Positions 26,923 through 35,827 of a stretch of 64,000 nt of DNA are shown here, in pieces. The stretch comes from an uncultured Aquimarina sp. (GTDB taxonomy: Bacteria; Bacteroidota; Bacteroidia; Flavobacteriales; Flavobacteriaceae), in the NCBI GenBank assembly GCA_947493035.1, contig CANLOW010000001.1, positions 496,001-560,000 on the forward strand. Direction: 5' to 3'. The stretch's first letter is position 1; the number at the start of each line of letters is the position of its first letter. The position numbers and the translations under genes were made by a program. Below the pieces are notes generated by a model. It was not told the origin of the DNA and made no database searches. It saw only the letters and a list, made by a program, of their open reading frames with translations.

Positions 26923-27498
26923 ATGCTAGATCAATTACTACAATTAGACACATCCTTATTCACCTACTTAAATCAATTAGGTAATCCTTCGTGGGATAGT
27001 TTTTGGATTTTTGTTACTGAAAAGCGAAATCATATTCCTCTTATGATTGTGCTATTGTTTTTAATCTACAAAAGCAGAGGACTTAAACCTTTCTTGTTAA
27101 GTTTGGTTTTCGTAGCTCTTATGGCTACATGGACAGACCAAATTACAAATGTATTTAAATACTCTTTCAGAAGACCTAGGCCTTGTGATGTGGAAGCACT
27201 GCAAGACACAATACGCTATATCAATAAAAGATGTAGCTCATTCAGTTTTTTCTCTGGCCATTCTTCTAACAGCATGGCTATTGCCGTGATGATTGGAAAC
27301 CTAATTTCCCCTAAATTTAAAAAATTATGGGTTCCATTATTGATATGGGCATTCTGTATGGGTTATAGTAGGATATACGTAGGTGTACATTATCCTATAG
27401 ATGTAATGACTGGATTTACTTTTGGGGCGTTAAGTGGTTATGGTTTTTACAAACTATTTTCATTTGCTTCCAAAAAAATATTCGGAACAATAAATTAA
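26923..27498 (+). CDS. PAP2-family phosphatase, membrane
   Basis: A 191-residue membrane protein with about five transmembrane segments. The three PAP2 motifs are present: KYSFRRPRPCD, SFFSGHSSNS and YSRIYVGVHYPIDV. Such enzymes dephosphorylate phosphatidic acid, undecaprenyl pyrophosphate or similar lipids in the periplasmic leaflet; which one cannot be told here. It is convergent with the next gene with two bases between the stop codons. Confidence 0.93.
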   Translation: MLDQLLQLDTSLFTYLNQLGNPSWDSFWIFVTEKRNHIPLMIVLLFLIYKSRGLKPFLLSLVFVALMATWTDQITNVFKYSFRRPRPCDVEALQDTIRYINKRCSSFSFFSGHSSNSMAIAVMIGNLISPKFKKLWVPLLIWAFCMGYSRIYVGVHYPIDVMTGFTFGALSGYGFYKLFSFASKKIFGTIN

Positions 27499-27500
27499 GA

Positions 27501-28007
27501 TCAATTTCTGATTAGATCATCTATTAATTCTTTTCTAGTCGTTTCTATATCTTCAGTATCATAATATTTCACCCATCTATCATGTAGTAAAACACGCTTT
27601 ACCTTTTCAATCAATTTGCGAGTAGCACTTGCCGTCCTATATATTTCTTTGCCTGAAATATCATGAGACTTATGCTTATAGCCTACTAACTTATCATCAA
27701 AATTTACCTCAATATAATAGGTTGCTTGATGTTCGTCATTGGCATAAAAATCACTCCAAGTAGCATAGCCTATATGCACTCTACCTTTGGAGATATAAGC
27801 TTCATTTCCTTTTTGAAGTACCCAACGGCATTTTGCAGCTCTCCCCCAATGGTTTGACTTTCTGTAAACACCCTCTTTAGTATAGAAATAAGCACTGCCT
27901 GACTTACTGGTATATTGCCATTTAGAAAAAGGAAGCTCACTTTCGAGAACTTCCTTAAAAACCGCATAGGTATTCCTATAATAATTATATTTATTGTATG
28001 TACTCAC
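27501..28007 (-). CDS. soluble protein of unknown function
   Basis: A 168-residue protein rich in Tyr, Lys and Trp (MSTYNKYNYYRNTYAVFKE), with no signal peptide or membrane segment. I recognise no family. It lies six bases after the NifU-domain gene on the same strand, so it is probably the last gene of the mrp operon; a role in iron-sulfur metabolism is not implied by its own sequence. Confidence 0.7.
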   Translation of the reverse strand: MSTYNKYNYYRNTYAVFKEVLESELPFSKWQYTSKSGSAYFYTKEGVYRKSNHWGRAAKCRWVLQKGNEAYISKGRVHIGYATWSDFYANDEHQATYYIEVNFDDKLVGYKHKSHDISGKEIYRTASATRKLIEKVKRVLLHDRWVKYYDTEDIETTRKELIDDLIRN

Positions 28008-28013
28008 TTTTCT

Positions 28014-28253
28014 TTAGGATACATCAATAACCTCTTCTATTTGAGGAGCATATTTTTTAATTGTCATTTCTACTCCTGATTTCAACGTCATTTGGTTTAC
28101 ATTACAAGACACACAAGCACCTTGCAATTCAACTTTTACACGCTTACCTTCTTCTATTTCGACTAAACGAATATCTCCACCATCGTTGTTTAAAAATGGT
28201 CTTATTTCAGCTAAAGCCTTCTCAACATTTTGTTTTAATTCTGCTGCTTCCAT
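28014..28253 (-). CDS. NifU C-terminal domain protein
   Basis: A 79-residue protein consisting of a single NifU-like (Nfu) domain: IRPFLNNDGGDIRLVEIE followed by the CxxC of GACVSCNVNQMTLKSGVE. Nfu domains hold a [4Fe-4S] cluster, bridged across a dimer through this CxxC, and deliver it to target proteins. It follows mrp by three bases, a common pairing in Bacteroidota that fits a cluster-carrier role for both. Confidence 0.95.
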   Translation of the reverse strand: MEAAELKQNVEKALAEIRPFLNNDGGDIRLVEIEEGKRVKVELQGACVSCNVNQMTLKSGVEMTIKKYAPQIEEVIDVS

Positions 28254-28256
28254 ATT

Positions 28257-29402
28257 TTATTTTTTAACTGCAGAACAACCTGCCATTGTTGTAATTTTTA
28301 TTGCTTCTGTAGGTTCTAAATTCTCATTACGATGTACCACTTCGGCAACTACATTTTTTGTTAATTCTTCAAAAGCATTTTCTAAAGCCGTTCCTTCTTG
28401 TAATGCAGCTGGTCTCCCTACATCACCCGCTTCTCGAATACTTTGCACTAGAGGAATCTCTCCCAAGAAAGGTACTTTAATATCTGATGCTAAATTTTTC
28501 GCTCCTTCTTTACCAAAGATATAATACTTATGATCTGGTAACTCAGCCGGAGTAAAATATGCCATATTCTCAATGATTCCTAACACAGGAACATTGATAC
28601 TTTCCTGTTGAAACATAGCAACACCTTTCTTCGCATCTGCTAAAGCCACATGCTGTGGTGTACTCACTACAACCGCACCGGTAATCGGTAGTGATTGCAT
28701 GATTGACAAATGGATATCTCCTGTCCCAGGAGGTAAATCTAGTAATAAGAAATCCAATTCGCCCCACGCAGCATCAAATATCATTTGATTTAAAGCTTTT
28801 GCCGCCATAGGTCCTCGCCACACAACAGCTTGATCAGGTGACGTGAAAAATCCTATTGATAAAATCTTCACCCCATAGCTTTCTATCGGCTTCATCTTAG
28901 AACGCCCATCTACTTTAACAGACAATGGCTTTTCTCTTTCAACATCAAACATGATAGGAGCAGATGGCCCATAAATATCAGCATCTAACAAACCTACCTT
29001 AAAGCCCATTTTACTTAAAGTTACAGCTAAATTGGCTGTAACTGTAGATTTCCCAACACCTCCTTTACCTGAAGCTACGGCTACGATATTTTTGATTCCA
29101 GGAATTGGTTTCCCTTTAATTTCAGGAACTTTCTTTTCCGCTTCTTGCTCTGGTGCCTTTACAGAAACATTAATCTTTACTTTGGCTTTTTCATATACCT
29201 TTTCGTGAATAGCCTTCATTACATCTACTTCTGCTCTTTTTCGGATATGTAAGGCTGGTGTAGCTAACTCTAAATCTACAATCACTTCATCACCAAAAAT
29301 ATTGATGTTCTTGACCGCATTGCTTTCCACCATACTTTTTCCCTCACCAGCTACCGTTATGGTATCCAAAGCGTCTAAAATCTCTTGTTTCTGTATTTTC
29401 AT
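28257..29402 (-). CDS. mrp: Mrp/NBP35-type iron-sulfur carrier P-loop ATPase
   Basis: A 381-residue protein. Residues about 5-85 form the MIP18-like (DUF59) domain, followed by a MinD/Mrp ATPase with deviant Walker A ASGKGGVGKSTV and DADIYGPS, and LLLDLPPGTGD. The CxxC found before the C-terminus in many Mrp proteins is not seen; the equivalent segment reads ENMAYFTPAEL. The protein may still carry clusters together with the adjacent NifU-domain protein. A TATCTTTG -7 element lies 29 bp upstream. Probable operon: mrp, nifU-like, 168-residue protein. Confidence 0.95.
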   Translation of the reverse strand: MKIQKQEILDALDTITVAGEGKSMVESNAVKNINIFGDEVIVDLELATPALHIRKRAEVDVMKAIHEKVYEKAKVKINVSVKAPEQEAEKKVPEIKGKPIPGIKNIVAVASGKGGVGKSTVTANLAVTLSKMGFKVGLLDADIYGPSAPIMFDVEREKPLSVKVDGRSKMKPIESYGVKILSIGFFTSPDQAVVWRGPMAAKALNQMIFDAAWGELDFLLLDLPPGTGDIHLSIMQSLPITGAVVVSTPQHVALADAKKGVAMFQQESINVPVLGIIENMAYFTPAELPDHKYYIFGKEGAKNLASDIKVPFLGEIPLVQSIREAGDVGRPAALQEGTALENAFEELTKNVVAEVVHRNENLEPTEAIKITTMAGCSAVKK

Positions 29403-29430
29403 TAAGTCTTATCTAGATTTAATCTAATTG

Positions 29431-29438
29431 CAAAGATA
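29431..29438 (-). promoter_or_regulatory. -7 element of the mrp operon
   Basis: On the minus strand this reads TATCTTTG, a full match to TAnnTTTG, 29 bp before the mrp start codon and just past the stop of the upstream SDR gene, so mrp is not dependent on SDR transcription. Confidence 0.55.
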
Positions 29439-29444
29439 CAGCAT

Positions 29445-30281
29445 TTACTCTGTTTGGTAAATAGCATTTTCTGCAGTCTCTTTATGAAGTTCTAAGTCGT
29501 TACGGACGCTATCTAATTTCATACCGATTGTTTTTAAAGCCATTTTCCCTAAAGGCAACCTTAAAGAAGGGTTTTCTGTGTTAATTTGATCAATAATCGC
29601 TAATGATGCTTTGTAAGGATCTCCTTCTTGCGTACCATCTCTTTCCTTCAAAATTGTTCTAAATTTAGAAGCTGTATCTGTATAGTCATCAATTTGTTGA
29701 GTGGCCTCATGCAATGAACTTCCAGCAAACTTTGTTCGAAAAGGCCCCAATTCTACTAAGGTTACATTAATACCTAAAGGCCTTAGCTCATCAGCCATTG
29801 CTTCACTGTAACCTTCAAGAGCAAATTTACTAGCATTATAAATTCCAAAACCTGCAAAAGATTTTACCCCAGCATGACTAGACATCTGAATAATATGACC
29901 AGATCGCTGAGCACGCATTATTGGTAATATTGCTTTTAGAACCCTTAATGTACCAAGAAGATTTACATCCATAATTTTAGAAACTTCATCAATCGAAGCT
30001 TCTTCCACTGCACCGATAAATCCAATTCCTGCATTGTTTACTAAAACATCAATTTTAGGATAATTACCCAAAATATTTTTTACTCCATTGGTGACGCTTT
30101 CTTGATCCTGAACATCCATCAATACCGCTATCCCCTTTCCTTTATTCAAAGCATTAAAATTTTCTACTTGCTTTTCTTTTCTAAAAGTACCAATAACAAA
30201 ATCTCCTGTTTCCATTACGGTTTCAGCTAAAACTTTTCCTACTCCACTAGAAATTCCAGTGATAAACCATGTTTTTTTCAT
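29445..30281 (-). CDS. short-chain dehydrogenase/reductase (SDR)
   Basis: A 278-residue classical SDR with TGISSGVG (about 8-15), VNNAGIGF (about 82-89), and the catalytic YNASKFALEGYSE. It resembles the broad 'oxidoreductase' SDRs acting on unknown alcohols or ketones. It lies 60 bp downstream of a Crp/Fnr-type regulator on the same strand, a common arrangement in Flavobacteriia that suggests regulation by that protein. Confidence 0.92.
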   Translation of the reverse strand: MKKTWFITGISSGVGKVLAETVMETGDFVIGTFRKEKQVENFNALNKGKGIAVLMDVQDQESVTNGVKNILGNYPKIDVLVNNAGIGFIGAVEEASIDEVSKIMDVNLLGTLRVLKAILPIMRAQRSGHIIQMSSHAGVKSFAGFGIYNASKFALEGYSEAMADELRPLGINVTLVELGPFRTKFAGSSLHEATQQIDDYTDTASKFRTILKERDGTQEGDPYKASLAIIDQINTENPSLRLPLGKMALKTIGMKLDSVRNDLELHKETAENAIYQTE

Positions 30282-30341
30282 AATTCTAAAAATTTATGAT
30301 CCAAATTTCTATACCTATCCCCATCAAAAAAATGAACTAGT

Positions 30342-30911
30342 TCAAGAATTCAACTGCTTTCTAATTTTACTTAAAAATTCTGCAGACATTCCAAGATAAG
30401 AAGCTAATATATATTGAGGGTATCTATTTACAATATTGGGATACTTAATATTAAATTCTATAAAACGCTCTTTAGCGGTCAAACCAAGGTTAAATAATGT
30501 TCTTTGCTGTGCATAAGCAAATGCCTTTTGTGCTACCAATCTAAAAAAGCGCTCAAAAATAGGGTGAGCTATACATAGATGCTCTACCCTATCATATCGC
30601 AACTGAATTACCTCTGTCTTTTCACAAGCCTGCACATACAGTGAAGCCTCATTTTGTGTTATATAACTATTAAAATCACTAATAAACCAATCTTCTACAG
30701 CAAATTGAATTGTATGTTCATCTCCTGATGATGTCAAAAAATAGGATCGTAAAGCCCCTTTAACAACATATGTTTGATACTTACATATTTCATTAGGTTT
30801 TACTAAAAATGAATTCTTTGTAAAAACATGGCTCTCACATATATTTTCAAAAGCCTTTTTTTCTTTTTCAGTTAAAGAAATATACCTTTCTATATTTGCT
30901 AGAATACTCAT
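30342..30911 (-). CDS. Crp/Fnr-family transcriptional regulator
   Basis: A 189-residue protein. The N-terminal half is a cyclic-nucleotide-binding-type beta-barrel (FLVKPNEICKYQTYVVKGAL). The C-terminal helix-turn-helix is short (PQYILASYLGMSAEFLSKIR), as usual for this Bacteroidota subgroup. The phosphate-binding cassette residues of true cAMP sensors are not evident, so the ligand is unknown. A TAAATTTG element lies 36 bp upstream. It probably regulates the following SDR gene. Confidence 0.9.
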   Translation of the reverse strand: MSILANIERYISLTEKEKKAFENICESHVFTKNSFLVKPNEICKYQTYVVKGALRSYFLTSSGDEHTIQFAVEDWFISDFNSYITQNEASLYVQACEKTEVIQLRYDRVEHLCIAHPIFERFFRLVAQKAFAYAQQRTLFNLGLTAKERFIEFNIKYPNIVNRYPQYILASYLGMSAEFLSKIRKQLNS

Positions 30912-30946
30912 TTTCGAAACATATATTTATTAAAAAAACTACAAGT

Positions 30947-30954
30947 CAAATTTA
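30947..30954 (-). promoter_or_regulatory. -7 element of the Crp-like regulator gene
   Basis: On the minus strand this reads TAAATTTG (TAnnTTTG consensus), 36 bp upstream of the regulator's start codon. Confidence 0.5.
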
Positions 30955-31032
30955 TTTATCTTTACTGGTTAAAGATAAATAAGAACATTGTTTTTTCTCT
31001 ATTCTGAGAATCAATATATAATAGACTGATGT

Positions 31033-32427
31033 ATGGCGTGTAGTAGTTGCGCTACAAAGGATGGGCAACCCAAAGGTTGTAAAAATAATGGTACCTGTGG
31101 TACTGATGGATGTAATAAACTAACCGTTTTTGATTGGTTATCGAATATGTCATTGCCTGCGGGTGAAAAAGTTTTTCCTTATGTAGAAGTACGTTTCAAA
31201 AATGGACGTAAAGAATATTTAAATAATAATGACCTTAGTTTACAAATTGGCGAAATTGTAGCTACCCAAGCACAATCTGGTCATGATGTAGGCTTAGTAA
31301 GCTTGATAGGCGAACTAGTGCGTATTCAAATGAAGCGCAAGAAAATTCAGATAGATGACGAAAAGTTATCTAAAGTATACCGAAAAGCATCACAAAAAGA
31401 CATTGATAAGTGGCAAGAAGTGAGAGATCGTGAAGAGCCTATTAAAGTTCGTGCACGACAAATTGCCATTGATCTAAAATTAGAAATGAAAATTTCTGAT
31501 ATAGAATTTCAAGGAGATGGATCTAAAGCTACTTTCTTTTACACAGCCGATGATCGTGTTGACTTTAGACAACTGATTAAAGAGTATGCAAAAGAATTTA
31601 GTATTCGTATTGAGATGCGCCAAATTGGGTTACGCCAAGAAGCTTCTCGTCTAGGAGGAATTGGATCTTGCGGTAGAGAATTATGTTGTTCGACTTGGCT
31701 TACCGATTTTCGCTCAGTCAACACAAGCGCTGCTCGCTATCAACAATTATCGCTAAATCCTCAAAAGCTAGCAGGGCAATGCGGTAAACTAAAATGCTGT
31801 TTAAACTTTGAATTAGATGCCTACGTAGAGGCACTTAACGAATTCCCAAAGACTGATGTCAAAATCAAAACTGAAAAGGGAATTGCTGTTTGTCAAAAGA
31901 TAGACATATTCAAAGGTTTTTTATGGTACGCTTACGAAGGTGAGTGGATGAATTGGTATAAAATTTCTGTAGTAGATGCCAATGAAATGATTCGCATGAA
32001 TAAAGCCAATGAAAAGGTAGCGACTATTGAAGATTATGTAGAAGATGAAGTTCCGACGATAGAGAAACTAGATTATGAAAATGTAGTTGGACAAGATAGT
32101 CTTACACGATTTGATCAACCTAAACGCTCTAAAAACAGAGGCAACCGCAAGGGACGTGGAGGAAATCCTAAAAACACAAACCGAAGAAACGAAAACAAAC
32201 CTTCAGCAAAAAGAGGAAACAACGAACAAAAAGAGGCTCCTAATAAAAAAGGACCTAAGCGATTCGTTAAAAAGAAGGGGAATCCAAATAACAATGGACC
32301 TAAAAAGGATACTACAGTTAATAATCCTCAAGCTAAAAAAGCTAACGGAAATAACAATAATCCTCCTAAAAAAAGGTTCAATAAAAATAAGCAAAAACCA
32401 AAACCGAATAACCCTAATGAATCCTAA
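31033..32427 (+). CDS. PSP1 domain (RicT-like) protein
   Basis: A 464-residue protein. A Cys-rich N-terminus (CSSC, GCKNNGTCGTDGC) precedes the PSP1 domain (about 60-270) with GSCGRELCCSTWL and CGKLKCCLNFE, the cysteine motifs of RicT/YaaT. In Bacillus, RicT works with RicA and RicF as an Fe-S complex affecting RNase Y. In Bacteroidota the gene is regularly next to gldH. Residues about 375-464 are a low-complexity Lys/Asn/Arg/Pro tail, likely disordered and possibly RNA-binding. It overlaps gldH by 11 bp. Confidence 0.9.
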   Translation: MACSSCATKDGQPKGCKNNGTCGTDGCNKLTVFDWLSNMSLPAGEKVFPYVEVRFKNGRKEYLNNNDLSLQIGEIVATQAQSGHDVGLVSLIGELVRIQMKRKKIQIDDEKLSKVYRKASQKDIDKWQEVRDREEPIKVRARQIAIDLKLEMKISDIEFQGDGSKATFFYTADDRVDFRQLIKEYAKEFSIRIEMRQIGLRQEASRLGGIGSCGRELCCSTWLTDFRSVNTSAARYQQLSLNPQKLAGQCGKLKCCLNFELDAYVEALNEFPKTDVKIKTEKGIAVCQKIDIFKGFLWYAYEGEWMNWYKISVVDANEMIRMNKANEKVATIEDYVEDEVPTIEKLDYENVVGQDSLTRFDQPKRSKNRGNRKGRGGNPKNTNRRNENKPSAKRGNNEQKEAPNKKGPKRFVKKKGNPNNNGPKKDTTVNNPQAKKANGNNNNPPKKRFNKNKQKPKPNNPNES

Positions 32428-32905
32428 CATTGTTAGTACTCTAATTATTTTTAGCGCCTTATTTGTTAGTGCTTGTAATCGTGATTTTGTATTTGACGAT
32501 TACAAAACCATACCGCAAATTGGATGGCATAAAGATAGTATTACCACTTTCAATATTCCGAAATTAGACACTACAAAGACCTATAATTTATTTATTAACG
32601 CTCGGAATAACAACAAGTATGCTTTTAGCAACCTTTTTTTAATAACCAAAATGGAATATCCTAATGGAAAACATCAAATTGATACATTAGAATATGAAAT
32701 GGCACACCCTAACGGAGAATGGATAGGTACTGGAGGTCATGTGATTGAAAATAAATTGTGGTACAAACAACATTTTCCCTTTCAAGAAAAAGGGCAATAC
32801 ACTATACAAATTGGACATGCGATGCGAAGAAACGGTAATGAAAATGGCATCGAATTTTTAAAAGGCATTACCGATATTGGTTTTCGAATAGAAGAAGCTA
32901 AATAA
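32417..32905 (+). CDS. gldH: gliding motility lipoprotein GldH
   Basis: A 162-residue lipoprotein with lipobox LFVSAC (Cys20). Its start ATG lies inside the end of the PSP1 gene; the open frame continues upstream but the signal peptide fixes the start here. FDDYKTIPQIGWHKDS and the C-terminal GITDIGFRIE match GldH. GldH is needed for gliding motility in Flavobacterium and is found in T9SS-bearing bacteria, which agrees with the T9SS sorting domains elsewhere in the window. Confidence 0.92.
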   Translation: MNPNIVSTLIIFSALFVSACNRDFVFDDYKTIPQIGWHKDSITTFNIPKLDTTKTYNLFINARNNNKYAFSNLFLITKMEYPNGKHQIDTLEYEMAHPNGEWIGTGGHVIENKLWYKQHFPFQEKGQYTIQIGHAMRRNGNENGIEFLKGITDIGFRIEEAK

Positions 32906-32942
32906 ACATTTAAAAATTACACGAAATAACGTTAATAACATA

Positions 32943-35252
32943 ATGACTACATCTAAATCTACCCCAAACCACAACCGTTTTATCAAATGGTTTTGGATTC
33001 TTTTTACTACTGGTCTATTGCTATTTATTTCAATCTTTCTATTAGCAGGTCTTGGTGCTTTTGGTAAAATGCCTGATTTTGATGAATTAGAGAATCCTAA
33101 GAATGATTTAGCAACTGAAATCATTTCTTCTGATGGTAAAATTATAGGTACTTTTTTTAAAGAGAATAGAACACCTGTAGATTATGAACAGCTTCCTGAC
33201 CATTTGATAAAAGCGTTAGTCGCTACTGAAGATGAAAGGTATTATAAACATTCAGGAGTCGATGCAAGAGGTACCATCAGAGCTTTTGCTTATTTAGGAA
33301 AAAAAGGAGGAGCTAGTACTATTTCTCAACAGTTATCAAAATTGTTGTTTCACGGAGTTAGAACAAAAGGTTCGAAGAGGTACCTCCAAAAGTTTAAAGA
33401 ATGGGTTATTGCGGCTAGACTTGAACGCCAATACACTAAAGACGAAATCATTGCCATGTACCTAAATAAGTTTGATTTCTTATATCAAGCGGTTGGTATT
33501 AGTTCTGCTTCAAGAATTTATTTTGGTAAGGACGTTAAAGACCTAAATATAGAAGAATCTGCCTCTTTAGTTGCTATGCTAAAAAACCCTATTCTATATA
33601 ACCCTAAAAGAGAGAAATTCAAAAAAAACAATTTTAATCGTCGTAATCAAGTATTTAAACAAATGGAAATCAACGGCTATCTTACGACTAAAGTAAAAGA
33701 CAGCCTTCAAAAGCTACCTCTAAAACTTAACTATTCCCCTGAAGGACATTCAGATGGTATAGCTACCTATTTCCGTGAGTATTTACGTGATTTCATGAAA
33801 GACTGGATTGAAGCAAATCCTAAATCAATCAGTGACCTTGGAGAGAAAGACTATTATGACATTTATCGTGATGGATTAAAAATTCATGTAACTATAGATT
33901 CGCGTATGCAGACTTATGCTGAACAAGCTGTAAAAGAGCACATGAGTAACTTGCAATCGATATTCGACAAACAAAACAGAAAGAATCGTCTTATGTATAT
34001 TGACGTTAATTCTAAGAGTGTTGAAAAAAATATTAACCGTGCCATGAAACGATCGGATCGCTATCGCATAATGAAAAAACAAGGAAAAACTGATAAAGAA
34101 ATTTTCAAATCATTTGACAAAAAAACAAAAATGAAAGTTTTTAGCTGGAAAGGTGCTAAAGACACCATTATGACTCCTAAAGATTCTATTTGGTATTATA
34201 AATCATTCTTCCAAACAGGAATGATGTCCATGGAACCACAAACTGGGCAAGTAAAAGCCTGGGTAGGGGGTAATAATTATAAGTTTTTCCAATACGATCA
34301 TGTAAAACAAGGTAAAAGACAAGTTGGGTCTACTTTTAAGCCCTTTGTATATGCTACTGCTATCGATCAATTAAAACTTTCTCCTTGTGACACCATACCT
34401 AATGTTCAATATACTATTCCTGCAGGTCGTTGTGGAGCTATTGAAGATTGGACTCCAAAAAACAGCGGAAATAAATACGGTGGTATGATTAGCTTAAAAG
34501 AAGCTCTAGCTGGATCTGTAAATACGGTTACAGCCAGACTAATGAGTAAAATTTGCCCAGTACCAGTTGCGCAACTAGCAAAAAAGCTAGGGGTTGAAAC
34601 AGATATACCCGAAGTTCCTTCTATAGCTTTAGGAACTGTCGACCTTAGTGTTTATGAAATGGTAGGTGCTTATGGGACTTTTGCTAATGAAGGAGTCTAC
34701 AATCGCCCTTCTATGGTGACACATATTGAAGACAAAAATGGGACAACATTATATGAGCATGTTCCTGACCCTAAAGACGTTTTAAGCAAAGAAGCGGCCT
34801 ATGTTACTGTAAATTTAATGGAAGGAGTAACTCAATCTGGTTCAGGAGTTAGACTTCGTACTACAAGAACAAGAACAAAAGCAATAACAGGTTACCCTTA
34901 TAAATTTGACAATCCTATAGCCGGAAAAACAGGTACTACTCAAAATCATAGTGATGGTTGGTTTATGGGTATGGTTCCTAACTTATGTACAGGTGTTTGG
35001 GTAGGTGCTGAAGATCGTTCTACTCATTTTGACAATATCAAGTATGGACAAGGAGCAACTATGGCTTTACCTATTTGGGCTCTATACATGGAAAAATGTT
35101 ATGCAGATAAAAGTTTACATATTTCTAAAGGTGCATTCGAAAAACCTAAAAACCTTGAAATCATAACAGACTGTAGCAAATACAACAAAAGCACCTCTGA
35201 CAACGAACAAATTGAAAATGAAGACCTTGAGGAATTAAATGGTTTAAATTAA
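32943..35252 (+). CDS. class A penicillin-binding protein (PBP1A type)
   Basis: A 769-residue bifunctional peptidoglycan synthase. One transmembrane helix (about 15-40) is followed by the GT51 glycosyltransferase domain (EDERYYKHSGVDARG with the catalytic Glu; GGASTISQQL) and the transpeptidase domain with STFKPF (SxxK), SVN and KTGTT motifs. It polymerises glycan strands and crosslinks stem peptides in the periplasm. It follows gldH on the same strand and is closed by a strong terminator 50 bp after the stop. Confidence 0.96.
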   Translation: MTTSKSTPNHNRFIKWFWILFTTGLLLFISIFLLAGLGAFGKMPDFDELENPKNDLATEIISSDGKIIGTFFKENRTPVDYEQLPDHLIKALVATEDERYYKHSGVDARGTIRAFAYLGKKGGASTISQQLSKLLFHGVRTKGSKRYLQKFKEWVIAARLERQYTKDEIIAMYLNKFDFLYQAVGISSASRIYFGKDVKDLNIEESASLVAMLKNPILYNPKREKFKKNNFNRRNQVFKQMEINGYLTTKVKDSLQKLPLKLNYSPEGHSDGIATYFREYLRDFMKDWIEANPKSISDLGEKDYYDIYRDGLKIHVTIDSRMQTYAEQAVKEHMSNLQSIFDKQNRKNRLMYIDVNSKSVEKNINRAMKRSDRYRIMKKQGKTDKEIFKSFDKKTKMKVFSWKGAKDTIMTPKDSIWYYKSFFQTGMMSMEPQTGQVKAWVGGNNYKFFQYDHVKQGKRQVGSTFKPFVYATAIDQLKLSPCDTIPNVQYTIPAGRCGAIEDWTPKNSGNKYGGMISLKEALAGSVNTVTARLMSKICPVPVAQLAKKLGVETDIPEVPSIALGTVDLSVYEMVGAYGTFANEGVYNRPSMVTHIEDKNGTTLYEHVPDPKDVLSKEAAYVTVNLMEGVTQSGSGVRLRTTRTRTKAITGYPYKFDNPIAGKTGTTQNHSDGWFMGMVPNLCTGVWVGAEDRSTHFDNIKYGQGATMALPIWALYMEKCYADKSLHISKGAFEKPKNLEIITDCSKYNKSTSDNEQIENEDLEELNGLN

Positions 35253-35677
35253 ATCACAAAACAATTTCTATCGTCTCTCCCGACTTAAAAGAATAATCCA
35301 TAATAAGTGACCTAAAAATTAATTTAGGTCACTTATTTTTTTGCCTATAAGAACACAGATATAACCCATTAACAAAAAAGCAAACCACATAAGGATAACT
35401 ACTAGACTAACACCCTCTTTAATAACACAATGAACTTCCTTAAACAAGAACAATTATTTGCTGAGATTATGTTACGTTTTGTCGGAAATTACCATCAATT
35501 CATCACTTCAAACAGTCTAATAATGAATTTTTAACATTTACACCTCTTTTAAAACAACTATAAATAGTTAAAAATCAGCAACTTACGTATATGGTGCGTT
35601 TTGTCGAAAAAAAACGTTTTTAATCTGAAAAAATAAAACTTTTTACTATTTTTAAAGTCCTACAAAAAACAATAATA
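35253..35677. other. intergenic interval with terminator and repeats
   Basis: About 425 bp without a gene. It contains the terminator at 35302-35337 and two copies of CGTTTTGTCG (35475-35484 and 35597-35606), each followed by AAA-type sequence, upstream of the 49-codon open frame. Nothing else was recognised. Confidence 0.6.
35302..35337 (+). terminator. rho-independent terminator of the PBP gene
   Basis: Perfect 15-bp stem (35302-35316 with 35323-35337), six-base loop, followed by a T run to 35341. Confidence 0.9.
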
Positions 35678-35827
35678 ATGGAAGTAACCTTAAGTAATGA
35701 TTCTTTAGTCAAATCAACCCCAATAGCTACTAAATCAGCAGTAAGATCTCACAGCAACAAACAAGAGAAATTTGAATTCTTAAAAGGATGTTGGTTCATC
35801 ATAAAAAAGTTATTCTCTTTGAATTAA
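35678..35827 (+). CDS. possible 49-residue small protein
   Basis: An open frame beginning MEVTLSNDSLVKSTPIATKS and ending FEFLKGCWFIIKKLFSLN. The C-terminal segment is amphipathic and could bind membrane. The AATAATA sequence directly before the ATG resembles Bacteroidota translation starts. Its stop overlaps the end of the convergent ABC gene by four bases. No homologue is known to me; it could be chance. Confidence 0.35.
   Translation: MEVTLSNDSLVKSTPIATKSAVRSHSNKQEKFEFLKGCWFIIKKLFSLN

Noticed and set aside
28186-28524. 112-codon plus-strand frame over nifU-like and mrp genes
   Set aside because: It is antisense to two well-recognised genes; composition follows their codon pattern.
32087-32416. 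N-terminal extension of the gldH frame
   Set aside because: It lies inside the PSP1 gene in another frame; the lipoprotein signal peptide at 32417 fixes the gldH start.
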